From assembly GCF_010183535.1 (NCBI RefSeq), contig NW_026526001.1, forward strand, positions 62,001 through 126,000: 64,000 nucleotides of DNA, in the 5' to 3' direction. This DNA comes from Caenorhabditis remanei (Eukaryota > Nematoda > Chromadorea > Rhabditida > Rhabditidae). A program made the position numbers and the translations under genes. The notes below the pieces were generated by a model. The model was not told where the DNA came from and did not search any database. It saw only the letters and a list, made by a program, of their open reading frames with translations. Numbering within the stretch: the stretch's first letter is position 1; each line of letters opens with the position of its first letter. Of the stretch, positions 22,738 through 33,863 are shown in pieces.

Positions 22738-23060
22738 GAAAAAAAATTTATCCAATAAATAGAACTTCAATAAAATTACGGTGGTCGTTCAAATGCAGAA
22801 CAAGGTAAAAAAGGAGGAAATGTGGGGAGTTTTTTGTTAATAGAAAGATGTGCGTATACTGAGATTCTTCTAAACTCCGACCTACTTCAAAATGCGTTCA
22901 TGCCGTAAAAACTAATGAAATAGTTCGAGTCTCCTAAAATAAAGGAACGGAACCTCAAATTTGTTGAATAAAAAAATTTAGTAGGCATCGCGAAGCATAA
23001 AATTGAATAATCGCTTTGTCGGTTGACAGGTGCCAAACTATTTTTTGAAAGTTCTTGAAC
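22738..23060. repeat. Dispersed repeat family A, copy 3 (short)
   Basis: This contains AAATAGAACTTCAATAAAAT, GGAGGAAATGTGGGGAGTTT, AACTCCGACCTACTTCAAAA and CGCTTTGTCGGTTGACAGG in the order seen in the copies at 15915-17215. The middle is deleted. No ORF. Confidence 0.6.
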
Positions 23061-23721
23061 TTGGCTGAGTGCCAAGATGTATTTCGGCAACCGTTACACA
23101 GGTTTTGAAATATGAATAAAATTCAAATATTCAGGAAAAGTTTCCGCATTACCAGGCGAGGCCACCTCTACCATTGGAAAACTCCAAGATCTAAAATACG
23201 AGAACAATTTTTCACTCAAAGTAATCGCCCATCCTATAACATTAACAATTCATCTGTCTTCCACGTGTTCACTATTTTTGCTCTATTTATTTTAAGTCTA
23301 GGAAAAACTTTGGGTTTTAAAATTTGACCCTGAAAAGTATGAAAAAAGTTATAGTTTGACCCATTATCAAGATGATTGCCAATCAAAATCTGAAACTGGC
23401 TGTGTGATGTAACCCCATAACGCCAGCTAATCAAGGCAACGATACTTGTCGTTTCTACCCCCGTTGTGACTTTGTCTCTCAAACTGTCTTGCTCTTCGAA
23501 AGTCTGTATATAATTTACCAGAAAATTACTTTCACAAAATATGGTTTTTTTTTCAATGAAAGACAAAATAAATGTATCAGAGATAAGTGAAGGAAAAAAA
23601 TGACTGTGAAGATCATGGTGTTCAAGAAGAATATGTTCTCTGGAGTAAGAAAATCATGTCAATTGCGACAATGCCAAAGTTCAAAAAAAAGGAAATATTA
23701 GGCGCTCAAGAACGAAGATAT

Positions 23722-25194
23722 TTATGGAAGAGGAGCTCCATCACGGATGGCCATTTCTTGCATAACATAGGCGACTGATCTGTCAATATAACTACCAATA
23801 ATATCAACTCGTTGTCTGTTAGAGCAGAAGAACTCTGAAATTATTGGAGTAATTAATGATCTTGTGAAAACGAACAGTTGTCTTGTTTTCACATTTCGGA
23901 AAAAATAAATTTTGTTTCTTCCATTCAATAACTTACTGGACAGTTCTTCGCGCAGTACTGCGACGCACTTCATGTTTACCAACGAATTGATACATGGATA
24001 GATTGAAACGAAAATTGAAAACAGGTACACCAAGAATGATATTTGGAGGCCAAACAAAGAAGGAACGAACATCAAGATGAATGGTGAATACAGCAATGTT
24101 TGAACTAGGAGACTTTTGGCAAGTTCTCGTTGAACCTTACGGGATGCATAGATTGGAACACCAGGTTCCTTGAATATTTGGAACATACGGCATATGATAA
24201 ACACAATCGGAAAAATTGGAATCATCATTAGGATAGATAAAATGAGTGATCCGATAAGGGACGGGAGATGGAAGCGAATAGTTCCATCGTCAATATTCTT
24301 CTGAGAATACTCTGCTCCAATATATGAATATTCATCTGGCTTCAAGCAGTAGTTGGCCATGAATTCTTCGCTCGTGGTTTGTTCCTTAATGGTATTCGCT
24401 CCCAAGAAATAAAAAGTTGAGCATCCGAAGAGAGAAGAATAGAAAACGACAAGCAGGGTCCAGAGAATGAAAGATTTCTTACAAAAAAAACTTCCAAGTC
24501 TTGCCGGATTTGTAACAGAAGTATATCTGTACAGTACTTGGATGAAGATAAAAGAAATCATCATTCCAAAGCAAGCGACAAAGGTTGCTAAAAGGAAAAT
24601 TATTAAAAGTTGGGGACTGAAAAGTTAGCATGCTATTTCTGTGGAAGTCCATTATTTTTGAAACGTTTTTACGCAAAAATTTTTACGGAGTCGTCACCTG
24701 AGCTATCTCAAGAGACCGCTTGACGTGTGACCGCGTCGGTTTGACGAGTTGAAGCGCAAGCGCACTTTTTCAAAAAACTTTTTCGACTACAAATTGAAGA
24801 TCTTGAAGATGCCGCAGATGTTTCAGATTTCTAATTTTTAAACTAATTTCAACTCAAACTTACATAGACCGGTTGAGCCAAATCTTTTTGGTAGACTCGA
24901 GTATTTCTGAGGAGAGAATATGATTACTGAATTGCGGCCCATATGGATATTCTTCAAATAATAAACTGTGAAAAATTATAATTTGAAAGAACTAACCGGA
25001 TTGACAACAACATTACAACCGGAGAAGACTAGTCCGGCCACAGCGAATGCCAACATAAGATACTTGTAGTTTGCAAATCTTTTCTTTGTCCACAAGAATC
25101 CAATTAGAGCACCGTTAATCGCGCCGGATAAAACGATTCCGATACAGTAAAAGTAGAAGTTAACATCGATCCATCTTGTTGAGCAGTCACTCAT
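23722..25194 (-). CDS. Seven-transmembrane chemoreceptor, Str-like
   Basis: Four exons: 25194-24997, 24951-24864, 24587-23937, 23834-23722 (1050 nt, 349 aa). A TTTTTTCAG acceptor lies about 25 nt before the ATG. The N-terminal exon has a first helix, then the motif KKRFANYKYLMLAFAVAGLV and a Pro, followed after the 45-nt intron by NIHMGRNSVIIFS. This is the pattern of nematode Str/Srj receptors. A loop/helix with FIQVLYRYTSVTNP and later helices (IGSLILSILMMIPIFPIVF, LYSPFILMFVPSLFGLQ, FLVYLFSIFVSIYPCINSL) complete the seven-helix set. Length is typical for the family. Such receptors act in the ciliary membrane of chemosensory neurons; the ligand is unknown. The first intron uses a weak TTTGAAG acceptor, since the stronger CACAG upstream would bring a stop into frame. 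Sequences like its 5' flank recur at 27.3 kb and, inverted, at 30 kb. Confidence 0.8.
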
Positions 25195-26296
25195 TGTTCC
25201 CGGTGAGAAAAGTAGAGCTGAAAAAAATAGGAAATGAAAAAATGAGGGTGAAAATTGGAAAGAGAAATGAAATGGAGTGAGACTAAAAACTTTGAAATCA
25301 GAAAAGGGGAGGATCGAATAATCATGTCGTGATAGCAGTGTCTCTCTAACGCACACTCTCTCTTCTCACTTGGGACCTGTCGCTTAATCCGAACTTTAAA
25401 ATTTTTGTTAGAGAATAAAAGGGCAACAACAGAATAATTGGGATTGGATTGAGTCAACATCGGATGGTTCGGAAGACGAATTCTTGGTAAACGAAAAGAT
25501 CAAATATAGAATGATAATTGGACATGAAGGGATTTCGATGTTGAAAAGTGTTATCTCCACCAACGTCAGCAACAATACATACCACTGTTTTAGGACGCTG
25601 GTTCACTTATGATATAGTAAGTGAAGAACAGATGTGGAGGGACAGTCGGTAATCTTCAAACTGAACTTGAAACTGAAATAATCAGAGTTGAGTAAAAAGG
25701 GTGGGGTTCCTTGAATACAGAGGGAATTGTAACATCAAATAGAAAGAAAACAAGATCTAGATAAGTAGAAGCTGTAGCTGATGTATGAATCGAAATGTTT
25801 CACATCAGTTGGGACTTTTTGATTGCAGGAGAAAAGAAAAAGGGATTATTTGAAAATGGGTCTCATATCAGGTTTCCAATACATTGCGTTTTAATTTTTC
25901 TCGATAACGCTGGTCATCCCCCAAGAGTGTTCCTAAATCAAACACTGCAATTTCCCAATTAAAGCATCTGACTTTGTGATGGCCGGCCACAAACCGTCCC
26001 CATTTTATAGAATATTTGAGTTCATTTGTCAAAACGGAAAGACACAAGGAACGCTGAGAACGCATGGACAAAAATCTTTCTAACCACTTGTTAAGAATGT
26101 GTGCGACTGAATTCTGGGGTTTCGAAAGTTATAAAACAGTTTATTTCGGTTTTTCAAGACAGATGAATGCGAAAAACGCACGATATGCAAACGCGCCTTT
26201 TTGAGAAATATCGCTTACCTAAATGTTTTTGTTCGAAATAATAAATTTTGCCAAGAAATTGTTTTAAGGAGAAATATAATCAAGAAAGGTCGATTC
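25195..26296. other. 5' flank of the Str-like gene
   Basis: No supported gene. The segment 25355-25600 (CACACTCTCTCTTC, CGCTTAATCCGAACTTTAA, AATAATTGGGATTG, ACGAAAAGATCAAAT) is related to 27290-27530 and, in reverse complement, to about 30080-30345. It is therefore a duplicated upstream region. Confidence 0.45.
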
Positions 26297-26963
26297 GGCT
26301 CTATTCCAGTTTAGATGTCCTTTAAAAACTAAAACGTCCTTTAAAACACTTAAACGTCCCTTAAAACACTTAGACGTCCCTTGAAACACTTAAACGTCCT
26401 TTCAAACTCTAATTTTTTTAAAACGTCCTTTCAAAAGTTTAGACGTCCCAAAAAACTTTTAAACGTCCCATAAAATGTTTAGACGTCCCTTGTAATCCCA
26501 AAATATAGTTCTGAAGATTTAAACGTCCCAAAAAACATTTACACGTCCCAAAAAACACTTAGACGTCCCAAAAAACATTTAAACGTCCCAAAAAATATTT
26601 AGACGTCCCTTGAACACTTTTAGTGGCTTTTAGTGCTGAAGGGACGTCTAAACATTTTTTGGGACGTTTAAATGTTTTTTGGGACGTCTAAATGTTTTTT
26701 GGGACGTCTAATTATTTAAAACCAAATTTTCGGATTTCAAGGGACGTCTCAATATTTAATGGGACGTCTAAACGTTTTTTGGGACGTCTAAATGTTTTTT
26801 GGGACGTTTAAACATTTTTGAACATATTTGGGATCCAAAAGGACGTTTAAATGTTTCAAAGGACGTCTAAGTGTTTCAAGGGACGTCTAAGTGTTTTAAG
26901 GGACGTCTAAGTGTTTTTGGGACGTTCAAGTTTTCAAAGGACATCTAAACTGGAATAGAGCCG
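26297..26963. mobile_element. Foldback element with internal minisatellite (667 bp)
   Basis: The ends are inverted copies of GGCTCTATTCCAGTTTAGA(T). Each arm is a head-to-tail array of an about 20-bp unit of the form ACGTCCC(T/A)(T/A)(A/G)AAA followed by CATTTA or CACTTA. The units read one way in the left arm (to about 26615) and in reverse complement in the right arm (from about 26640). The direct repeat TCGATTC abuts both ends (26290-26296 and 26964-26970), as for a target-site duplication. No ORF is present. The whole transcript would fold into one long hairpin. Confidence 0.85.
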
Positions 26964-27229
26964 TCGATTCTTTGAAAGAACAAAAAATATTTAAAAATGC
27001 GATTTAGGCTTCAAATAATATGACCAAAAACGAAGTGTCAACAAAGCGCGTTTGCATAGGTTCACTTTGAATTAACGTGAAAACGTAACAATGCTGCGGA
27101 CTGGAAAAAGACACCACAGAGACCCAGTTCATAAGATGAACCCGATGATAGGAACGAAATCAATAAACTTTCATCAGTAAAACTAGTTAACGGAAAACAT
27201 AGAAAAAAGGAAGAAAAGAAGAGGAAGTT

Positions 27230-27940
27230 GTGAAAAAGCCAAAAAACTAAAATAGAAGAAGAAATTAGTCCTGCGAAAAAGGTATCTCAGCACCATACAC
27301 TCTCTCCTTCCCCCTGGGATCGGTTGCTTAATCTAAAATTCTGGATTTCGCTATCAGATTAATAAGAAGTAAAAGTGCAATAATTGGGATTGTTACTCAA
27401 AATGAATTTAATGAATTATAGGGAGAAATCTCAAAATAGAGATTGGTGGACAAAAAGATCAAACCTCGGATAAACGAGAAGATTCTGAAATGATCTCCAC
27501 AAATTAACGGTGTGAATATGTCAAACAATAATTGATTTCTGGTGTAATTTAGTTTGCCATGATTTTATAGGACACCACGCGGACCTTGAGTTTGGAGCAC
27601 AACTCCTCTCGGTGTATTATTGCTGAACAGAAATGAAAAAGTAATGTGAAACCTGTTGAAATTAGAAAATATTTGAACAGTCGAGAAAAGTGGGAGGCAA
27701 TGTTTTGGAAACCTGATATGGATACTAACATAAACAGATAGGCTCCATTTATTTGCATCAATTTTTATCAGAAAGAGAGTGGCAACAGATTATTTAATGA
27801 TATCATGTTTGCTTCAAAAAATAATTGAAATGTTCCTATGAGCAGCTCGTAAATGCTCATATGAACTCATGACAATCCAATCTTCTATCACGCGACTTTG
27901 TAGTTTCATTTGAATCCAAGTATTTGCGTGACTGTTTCTA
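27230..27940. repeat. Large inverted duplication, left arm
   Basis: Phrases in this arm (ATTAGTCCTGCGAAA, CATACACTCTCTCCTTC, GATCAAACCTCGGATAAACG, AGAAAGAGAGTGGCAACAGA, TCCAATCTTCTATCACGCGA) recur in reverse complement and reverse order at 29280-30400. Identity is roughly what one sees after extensive decay, with many indels. Part of this arm (27290-27530) also matches the 5' flank of the Str-like gene at 25355-25600. Confidence 0.7.
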
Positions 27941-29279
27941 TTTGGGAAGACGTACAAACATATAACCGGTAACGCATCACTTTTGTCAAAATGCCTTCCT
28001 TATTAGCTTTTTTCTAGTTGTTGATTCAAGAAGTGAACCCAAAAAATCAAAGACTGATTACTTTTTATACATTTATAAAGGAATTCATGATTATAGAAGC
28101 ACAAAAAAAAAACCAAGAAACTATGCTTTAGAATTCTCTTCATATGATACAAATCAGAATGTGTAGACCGAGTTTTTTAAAGCATTAGCATTTAAAAATG
28201 ACCGTGACTAATAGCGAGAACAACTATAAAACCGATATTGAAAACACCTGAGACTGACGCAGTATTCATTATGGGCATGGGAATCTCTCTTCCAGCCAAA
28301 CGCCAAGTTTCATAACTCCTCCTTCACCAATTTTCAAAAATCATAGTTTCATACTAATAGTATCGTTTGTCTTCAGAATCCAGATTGAATTTATCTTGAA
28401 TCACAGTTATATTAGAGAACTGAAATGCAAGATTTTCAACACTCTGAAAAGTTGGTTTCCAATTTGTTCGGTAACACATGTTTTGTTCTGCGTGTCTCTT
28501 CCAACCTTGAGGTTCTCTACCAAAAGCAGGTCTACTTCAAATTCATGTTTGCGGACTGAAGAGAGCTATCTCTAACGTAGCCTTCTTGTCACCTGATAAT
28601 GACCAGTATGCCTGCTTTCTGTCTCACAGAGAAGATGACAAAGACGAAAGGACGTAAGATGATAATTAAGGGATTTCACTGATCACATACCACATTCTTT
28701 TTCCTTTTATAAAGTACGAACTGAAAATAACATAATTATATTTATGATTAGGAGTATTCTGTGTAACAGTTCTGATAAGGGACCAATTTGAATTAAAACT
28801 CTTGGATAATCGCTGAAAATGCTGATCTAAATGTTGAAAATCCAAAATGTATATGATTGAATAAATAATTTAGGCTACTTTTTTTTTAAAATCAGTCATA
28901 AAACTGTTTATTTGACTGAGAAATCACAACTGTTATGTATTCAGCTATATTTTGTCTGTTGGCAACTTTTTGATATCTTCTTTTAGAAAAAAGATGTACC
29001 GGGTTGAGTAGATTTCTCTGGAAAAACCTCTATTAAAAGTTCTACGGCATTCTTGTGATTAGATAATCACAGTAATTTAAAACAGGTAATATCGGCAAAT
29101 TGCTAGCAAAACTGAAGAAAACAGTTTTGCTTAAATTATTCAAAAATGCAATTGTTGTCGGATGTATTCTCGGAAGCCTGATGCCAACAAATTTTAATTT
29201 TTTCCATATTCCCAGTCATTAAATTTCGTGGAACACTTTTTTAAATGGAAAACCAGAAAAAATAGTTTTTGCATTTTTG
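27941..29279. other. Spacer of the inverted duplication
   Basis: About 1.3 kb with no supported exon. I did not detect further strong symmetry inside it. It may hold diverged coding debris of a receptor gene, but no frame convinces me. Confidence 0.3.
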
Positions 29280-30400
29280 CTACCTAGTGAATAGGTCCAT
29301 TAGAATCAAACAAAACTACGAAATCGCGTGATAGAATATTGGATTATCATGAGGTGATATGAGCATTTACTAACTGCTTAGAAAGAAATTTTAAATACTT
29401 TTTGAAGCAAACGTGATATCATGAAATAATATGTAACCACTCTCTTTCTGAAACAAAATTGATACGACAAAATGGAATCCATCTTTTTATATTAGTATCC
29501 GTATCAAGTTTCCAAAAAAATGCCTCTATCGAGGTCTTTGTAAAAACCGCGATATCAAAAATGAAAGAGCCTAAATTTGTTTCTTTCTTGCTTATTATTT
29601 TGTAAATATTCCTCTTGTACATATTTTTCTCACATTACCATTTCCCCTATTTCTTCCAGCATTTTATTGTTTCGATGACTCAGGCTCCTCGTGGTCTAAG
29701 CGACCAACCACCATTCCGTTCACTTTTTTCCAAATTCCCTCCCCTGACTTTTCTGAGTCTCGCCCTTTTTTCCACTATCTCTCTTGCTCCCCTTCTACAG
29801 TTTTGCTGGTATAAAACCCCGTTCCTTTCCTTTCACTCAGTTTTTCTCCTCGCCACCAATATTTTGTCTTCTCCCTCTATTTCTCTCTTTTTTCTTTTTT
29901 TCCGATGTGACCCATCATTTCTCTCCGTTAATTTTTTCCCCCATAAATCTTTTCTTTGACAGCCTCAGCTCCCAATTCTAGCTCTGTGGTCTTCTAATTA
30001 ACACATGGTAAACTTAATTTATACCGCAAATCATACTTGTGAAAAATTTCTTGCCTGTAATCACTTAGGTAACGCGTCCCCTGTTTTAAAACCATTCTTT
30101 ACTTTCATCAAAACATACATACCACTTATTCGTGGTAATTATATCAGATTCTTCTCGTTCATCCGTTGTTTGATCGTTTTGTTCACCAAACTTTATTCCA
30201 AGATTTATCCCCTTTTACTTAATCAAATTTGAGTAGCATAATTATTGTGTTTTTATTTCCATTCATGTGATAGCAACATGCAAATCTTGGGATTAGGCAA
30301 CTAATTGTAAATAGAAGGAGGGAGTGTATGTCGTTGAGAGCCCTATTTCGTAGGACTAATTTCTCCTCCCCTTTTTCGATTTTTCGGCTCTTTCACCTTT
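29280..30400. repeat. Large inverted duplication, right arm
   Basis: This is the reverse-complement partner of 27230-27940. For example, ATCGCGTGATAGAATATTGG at about 29325 pairs with the CACGCG block at 27890. GTTTGATCGTTTTGTTCACC at about 30170 pairs with the block at 27460. TTTCGTAGGACTAATTTCTC at about 30345 pairs with 27265. The arm is longer than the left arm because of an insertion of pyrimidine-rich sequence at about 29640-29990. Confidence 0.65.
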
Positions 30401-31497
30401 TTATTTATTTTTTCTTTCCTTTTAATTTTTATATTTTCAATCTTAGATCTAATTGGAAAAAATTTTCGTCCGACTGATCTTGTTATTCTTGCTGCTATTG
30501 ATAATTTTCATGAAGTAACTATCATATGTCTGTCCTCATGGTTGCCTGTATCGTTTTCAAACAGAGTAAAAAATTGACATTTTCAAAGACGCTAAATATT
30601 CCTACACCTATTTGGCAGCTGGTCGCAAAATTTTTTATCCCGGGTGCATACTGTTTTTCTGTCTTTCATGCTTTGCTCCTTCTGATTTTGCTTCTTCATC
30701 ATACCATATCCTCTACTCATCAATTGTCCTCTACAATACAATATTGTACCTGTGAGTTATTTTCCACTAAATAGTCTGGAATAACTTTTTTAATCAAATT
30801 TGTTGAAAAGTTCAGATGTCTTCTTTCATCAGAGACGTTCTCAATCAAACGTATCCAACTTTTTGACTTTTCACCAGAAAACATCTCTTGATTGTTAAAT
30901 AGGAATATCCTATTCAAAATTCATTAAAGAAATTTTGAAATCATAACAAACCAATCTACTGTCACGCAAACTCTTCATTTTTTGAGTACTTTTTTTTTGA
31001 ATAATTAGGTAATTGATACTAATATGATTCATCACATAAAAAACTGAGCTATCTATCGCATTTTAATACTATTTCGTACTGCATTTTTTTCTCTGCGTCT
31101 CTCCGTAGAATTCGGTGTTTTTGAAAACAATTACATCATCTTAATGGTAAGATAGTGTTCCTTGTTTAACACTTTTATTCCTTTTTTTGAGTCGTATGCT
31201 TCTTTCTTACGAAAGCTGAGAAAATCAAAGAGTACAAACAGACAAGGAGAGGAGGTGAGACTGTCTGCAAGTCTAGACATATGTTGGCCTTCAGACATCA
31301 AGGTCGATGTAAGAACGGACCAGATGTAGCCTGATTAAAAAATTGTTATTGAATTAGATAACAACTGACACCAATTGCTGACATCAAGGTTTTGTTTTTC
31401 TTACTGTGTTCTTATTCATACGAATTTTCATAACAAATTTTCAATTTTCAAGATTATGTACAGTGCGCGTCATAAAGATAGCCCCCCTTGCGATTAT
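30401..31497. other. Intergenic, AT-rich
   Basis: No supported gene, RNA or structured repeat. Short ORFs lack splice or homology support. Confidence 0.35.
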
Positions 31498-32893
31498 GTC
31501 AGATCTGGCTCAGCCGTAGGTTTTCATGAAAAATGGGTAACAGCATACGATTCCTCGTGCGAAATAACCACTGGGCGCAAAGTTTCATGAATCTCCTACA
31601 AAAACTACGGGTACACCATCGAAAACTTGAAAAATAGGCCGCGTCATAAAGATAGCCCCCCTTGAGAATTTTCAATTTCTCCATGATTTTTTTCCGTTTT
31701 TTCACTAAAAAACGTTTTCAATCGATAAAATTCGCTCTTTTATCGGCGTTATCTTATTTTTCTCCACACTTTCACAGCAAAAATTCTACTTTGAAGAGCC
31801 AGGTTATGCTAAAAAGTCCAAAAGTCGGGATTTTTGAGGAAAACGATCGTAATTCGCATTTCAAATAGAATGACAATATTTTTGCATGGTATTTTACTTT
31901 TTTCGGTACTTGTCTGATAATTTTATCTCACTTTTGGCTGAAAAAAGCGGCTCTGAATGCTCAGAGGCCATCCCAATGTGAACATTTCTAAGAGACCTTA
32001 CCAGGTTACAGAGAGAAGTACTAGCAGTAGAAATCATGGTCAAGTTATTTTCACAAAGGAATATTGTGTTCTCGAATCAATAGTAAGTTTAAAAGATTTA
32101 AAATTATTTGAAATGAGTGAAAAAACCTTCAAACAAAAACAATGTCTGTAGTTTCTTTTCAAAAAGTTGTCTACTCATCGTTAAACTCACGATATCCAAT
32201 GTTTTACTAGTGAAAAAAGATTTGGGACGCTAGATCATGATTTGAAAGACTAGTACTTGTTACTAATTGGTCGAAGTAGTTCAGCTATGTCTTGGCAATA
32301 ACATGAGACTTGATTCTACTATTTCTTTCGAAAACTATACCATAAAAACAGATTCTTAAACGTTTTTCATCTTGAAGAAGCTCAAAACCATCATCCTAAT
32401 TACCTTCACATTGGGATGGCCTCTGAGCATTCAGAGCCGCTTTTTTCAGCCAAAAGTGAGATAAAATTATCAGACAAGTACCGAAAAAAGTAAAATACCA
32501 TGCAAAAATATTGTCATTCTATTTGAAATGCGAATTACGATCGTTTTCCTCAAAAATCCCGACTTTTGGACTTTTTAGCATAACCTGGCTCTTCAAAGTA
32601 GAATTTTTGCTGTAAAAGTGTGGAGAAAAATAAGATAACGCTGATAAAAATGCGAATTTTATTGATTGAAAACGTTTTTTAGTGAAAAAAAACGGAAAAA
32701 AATCATGGAGAAATTGAAAATTCTCAAGGGGGGCTATCTTTATGACGCGGCCTATTTTTCAAGTTTTCGATGGTGTACCCGTAGTTTTTGTAGGAGATTC
32801 ATGAAACTTTGCGCCCAGGGGTTATTTCGCACGAGGAATCGAATGCTGCTACCCATTTTTCATGAAAACTCACGGCTGAGCCAGATCACCGTC
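31450..32893. mobile_element. Foldback element, about 1.4 kb
   Basis: Two arms of nearly 500 bp are reverse complements: about 31498-31990 and 32400-32890. They share long identical runs such as GCGTCATAAAGATAGCCCCC, AGTTTTTGTAGGAGATTCATG in reverse, and CTCTGAATGCTCAGAGGCCA. The motif CGTCATAAAGATAGCCCCCCTTG occurs twice on the left (31467 and 31643) but only the inner copy is clear on the right. The central 400 bp are unique with no transposase frame. The high arm identity suggests recent activity or gene conversion. Confidence 0.8.
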
Positions 32894-33863
32894 TCAACGT
32901 CTTTCTACTTTGTTCCTTGTTTCACAAAAACAAAAGATACTATACATATATGTGAGAACTAGGTTCAAGATATACAGAATATTTTTGAAACCATATTTTT
33001 AATCAGTTTTTCAGTGAGCTATTGACAAATATGTAAAAAAGTGGAATGGCGCAGTATCGCGTGACTTGAAAATGAAAGGAAGAGATTTCTACCGTATTCC
33101 TCTCATTATTGTCAAATAACAGGTTTCTTTTAAGCAATTCCATTCATTCCTGATGCTTTCTTATGTGTCAACATTTAACTGTTTTTTTTTCATACATCAA
33201 CCTCTACTTTGATTTTACTCTACCAAAAAAATGGAGTAGCAATTTGACAACTGTTGAATTTTTCAATCATAAGATGGGTGTGTCAAAACTAAAATTTTTC
33301 TTTCTAAACCTGCCTTTCGTCGTCTAGTCTTCTTACTAATTTTAAATAGCATCCATTGCTACAAATGTAGTATTGAAAAAATCTAGTGACGAATGAATGC
33401 TGTACACAATACAACATGGTATTTGATACTATTTTTGATGAGTGGACTAGGCTGAAAATCCTCAGATCTTCCAATTGTGAAATTTGAAAGGATTCCTCAT
33501 CTTCCTTCTGTTTTTCTCTTTCTTTTTTTTATCTATTCTCTGTTTACTGTTTATTTTTATGAAAATTCTCCAGGCAGAATGCCCGTCTTCAGTGTGTCAG
33601 CTCAAAATAAGTTATTCTCCATTTTTCTTCTATTTATAGGTTTTCGATCATATCAAAGTGTCCTCTTCTATCAATATCTTTAAGAATTGCCAGTATTTTC
33701 CTCTCTGGGTCCTATTGCTGATTATATTTATTCTATAACTTATTTTTCTTGTTTCCTCAATACAATCATAACAGTACTGATAATTACAGGTAATTGTCAC
33801 ACAAACAAGAGGTTCTCATCACCCTCATATTATTATCATCTGCATCTCACTTGAAAGATAGTC
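32894..33863. other. Intergenic; 5' flank of the next gene
   Basis: No supported gene. It includes the promoter region of the plus-strand gene whose first ATG is at 33864. Confidence 0.35.

Noticed and set aside
23838..23936. Reading through into KLLNGRNKIYFFRNVKTRQL in the Str-like gene
   Set aside because: The segment is bounded by GTAAGT and AATTTCAG; removing it keeps the frame and gives the usual receptor length.
26297..26963. CRISPR-like array of about 20-bp repeats
   Set aside because: Units are adjacent without unique spacers, are inverted between arms, and the genome is eukaryotic; it is a minisatellite foldback element.
31662..32962. ORFs within 31.4-33.0 kb
   Set aside because: They lie in the inverted arms and mirror each other; no known domain.
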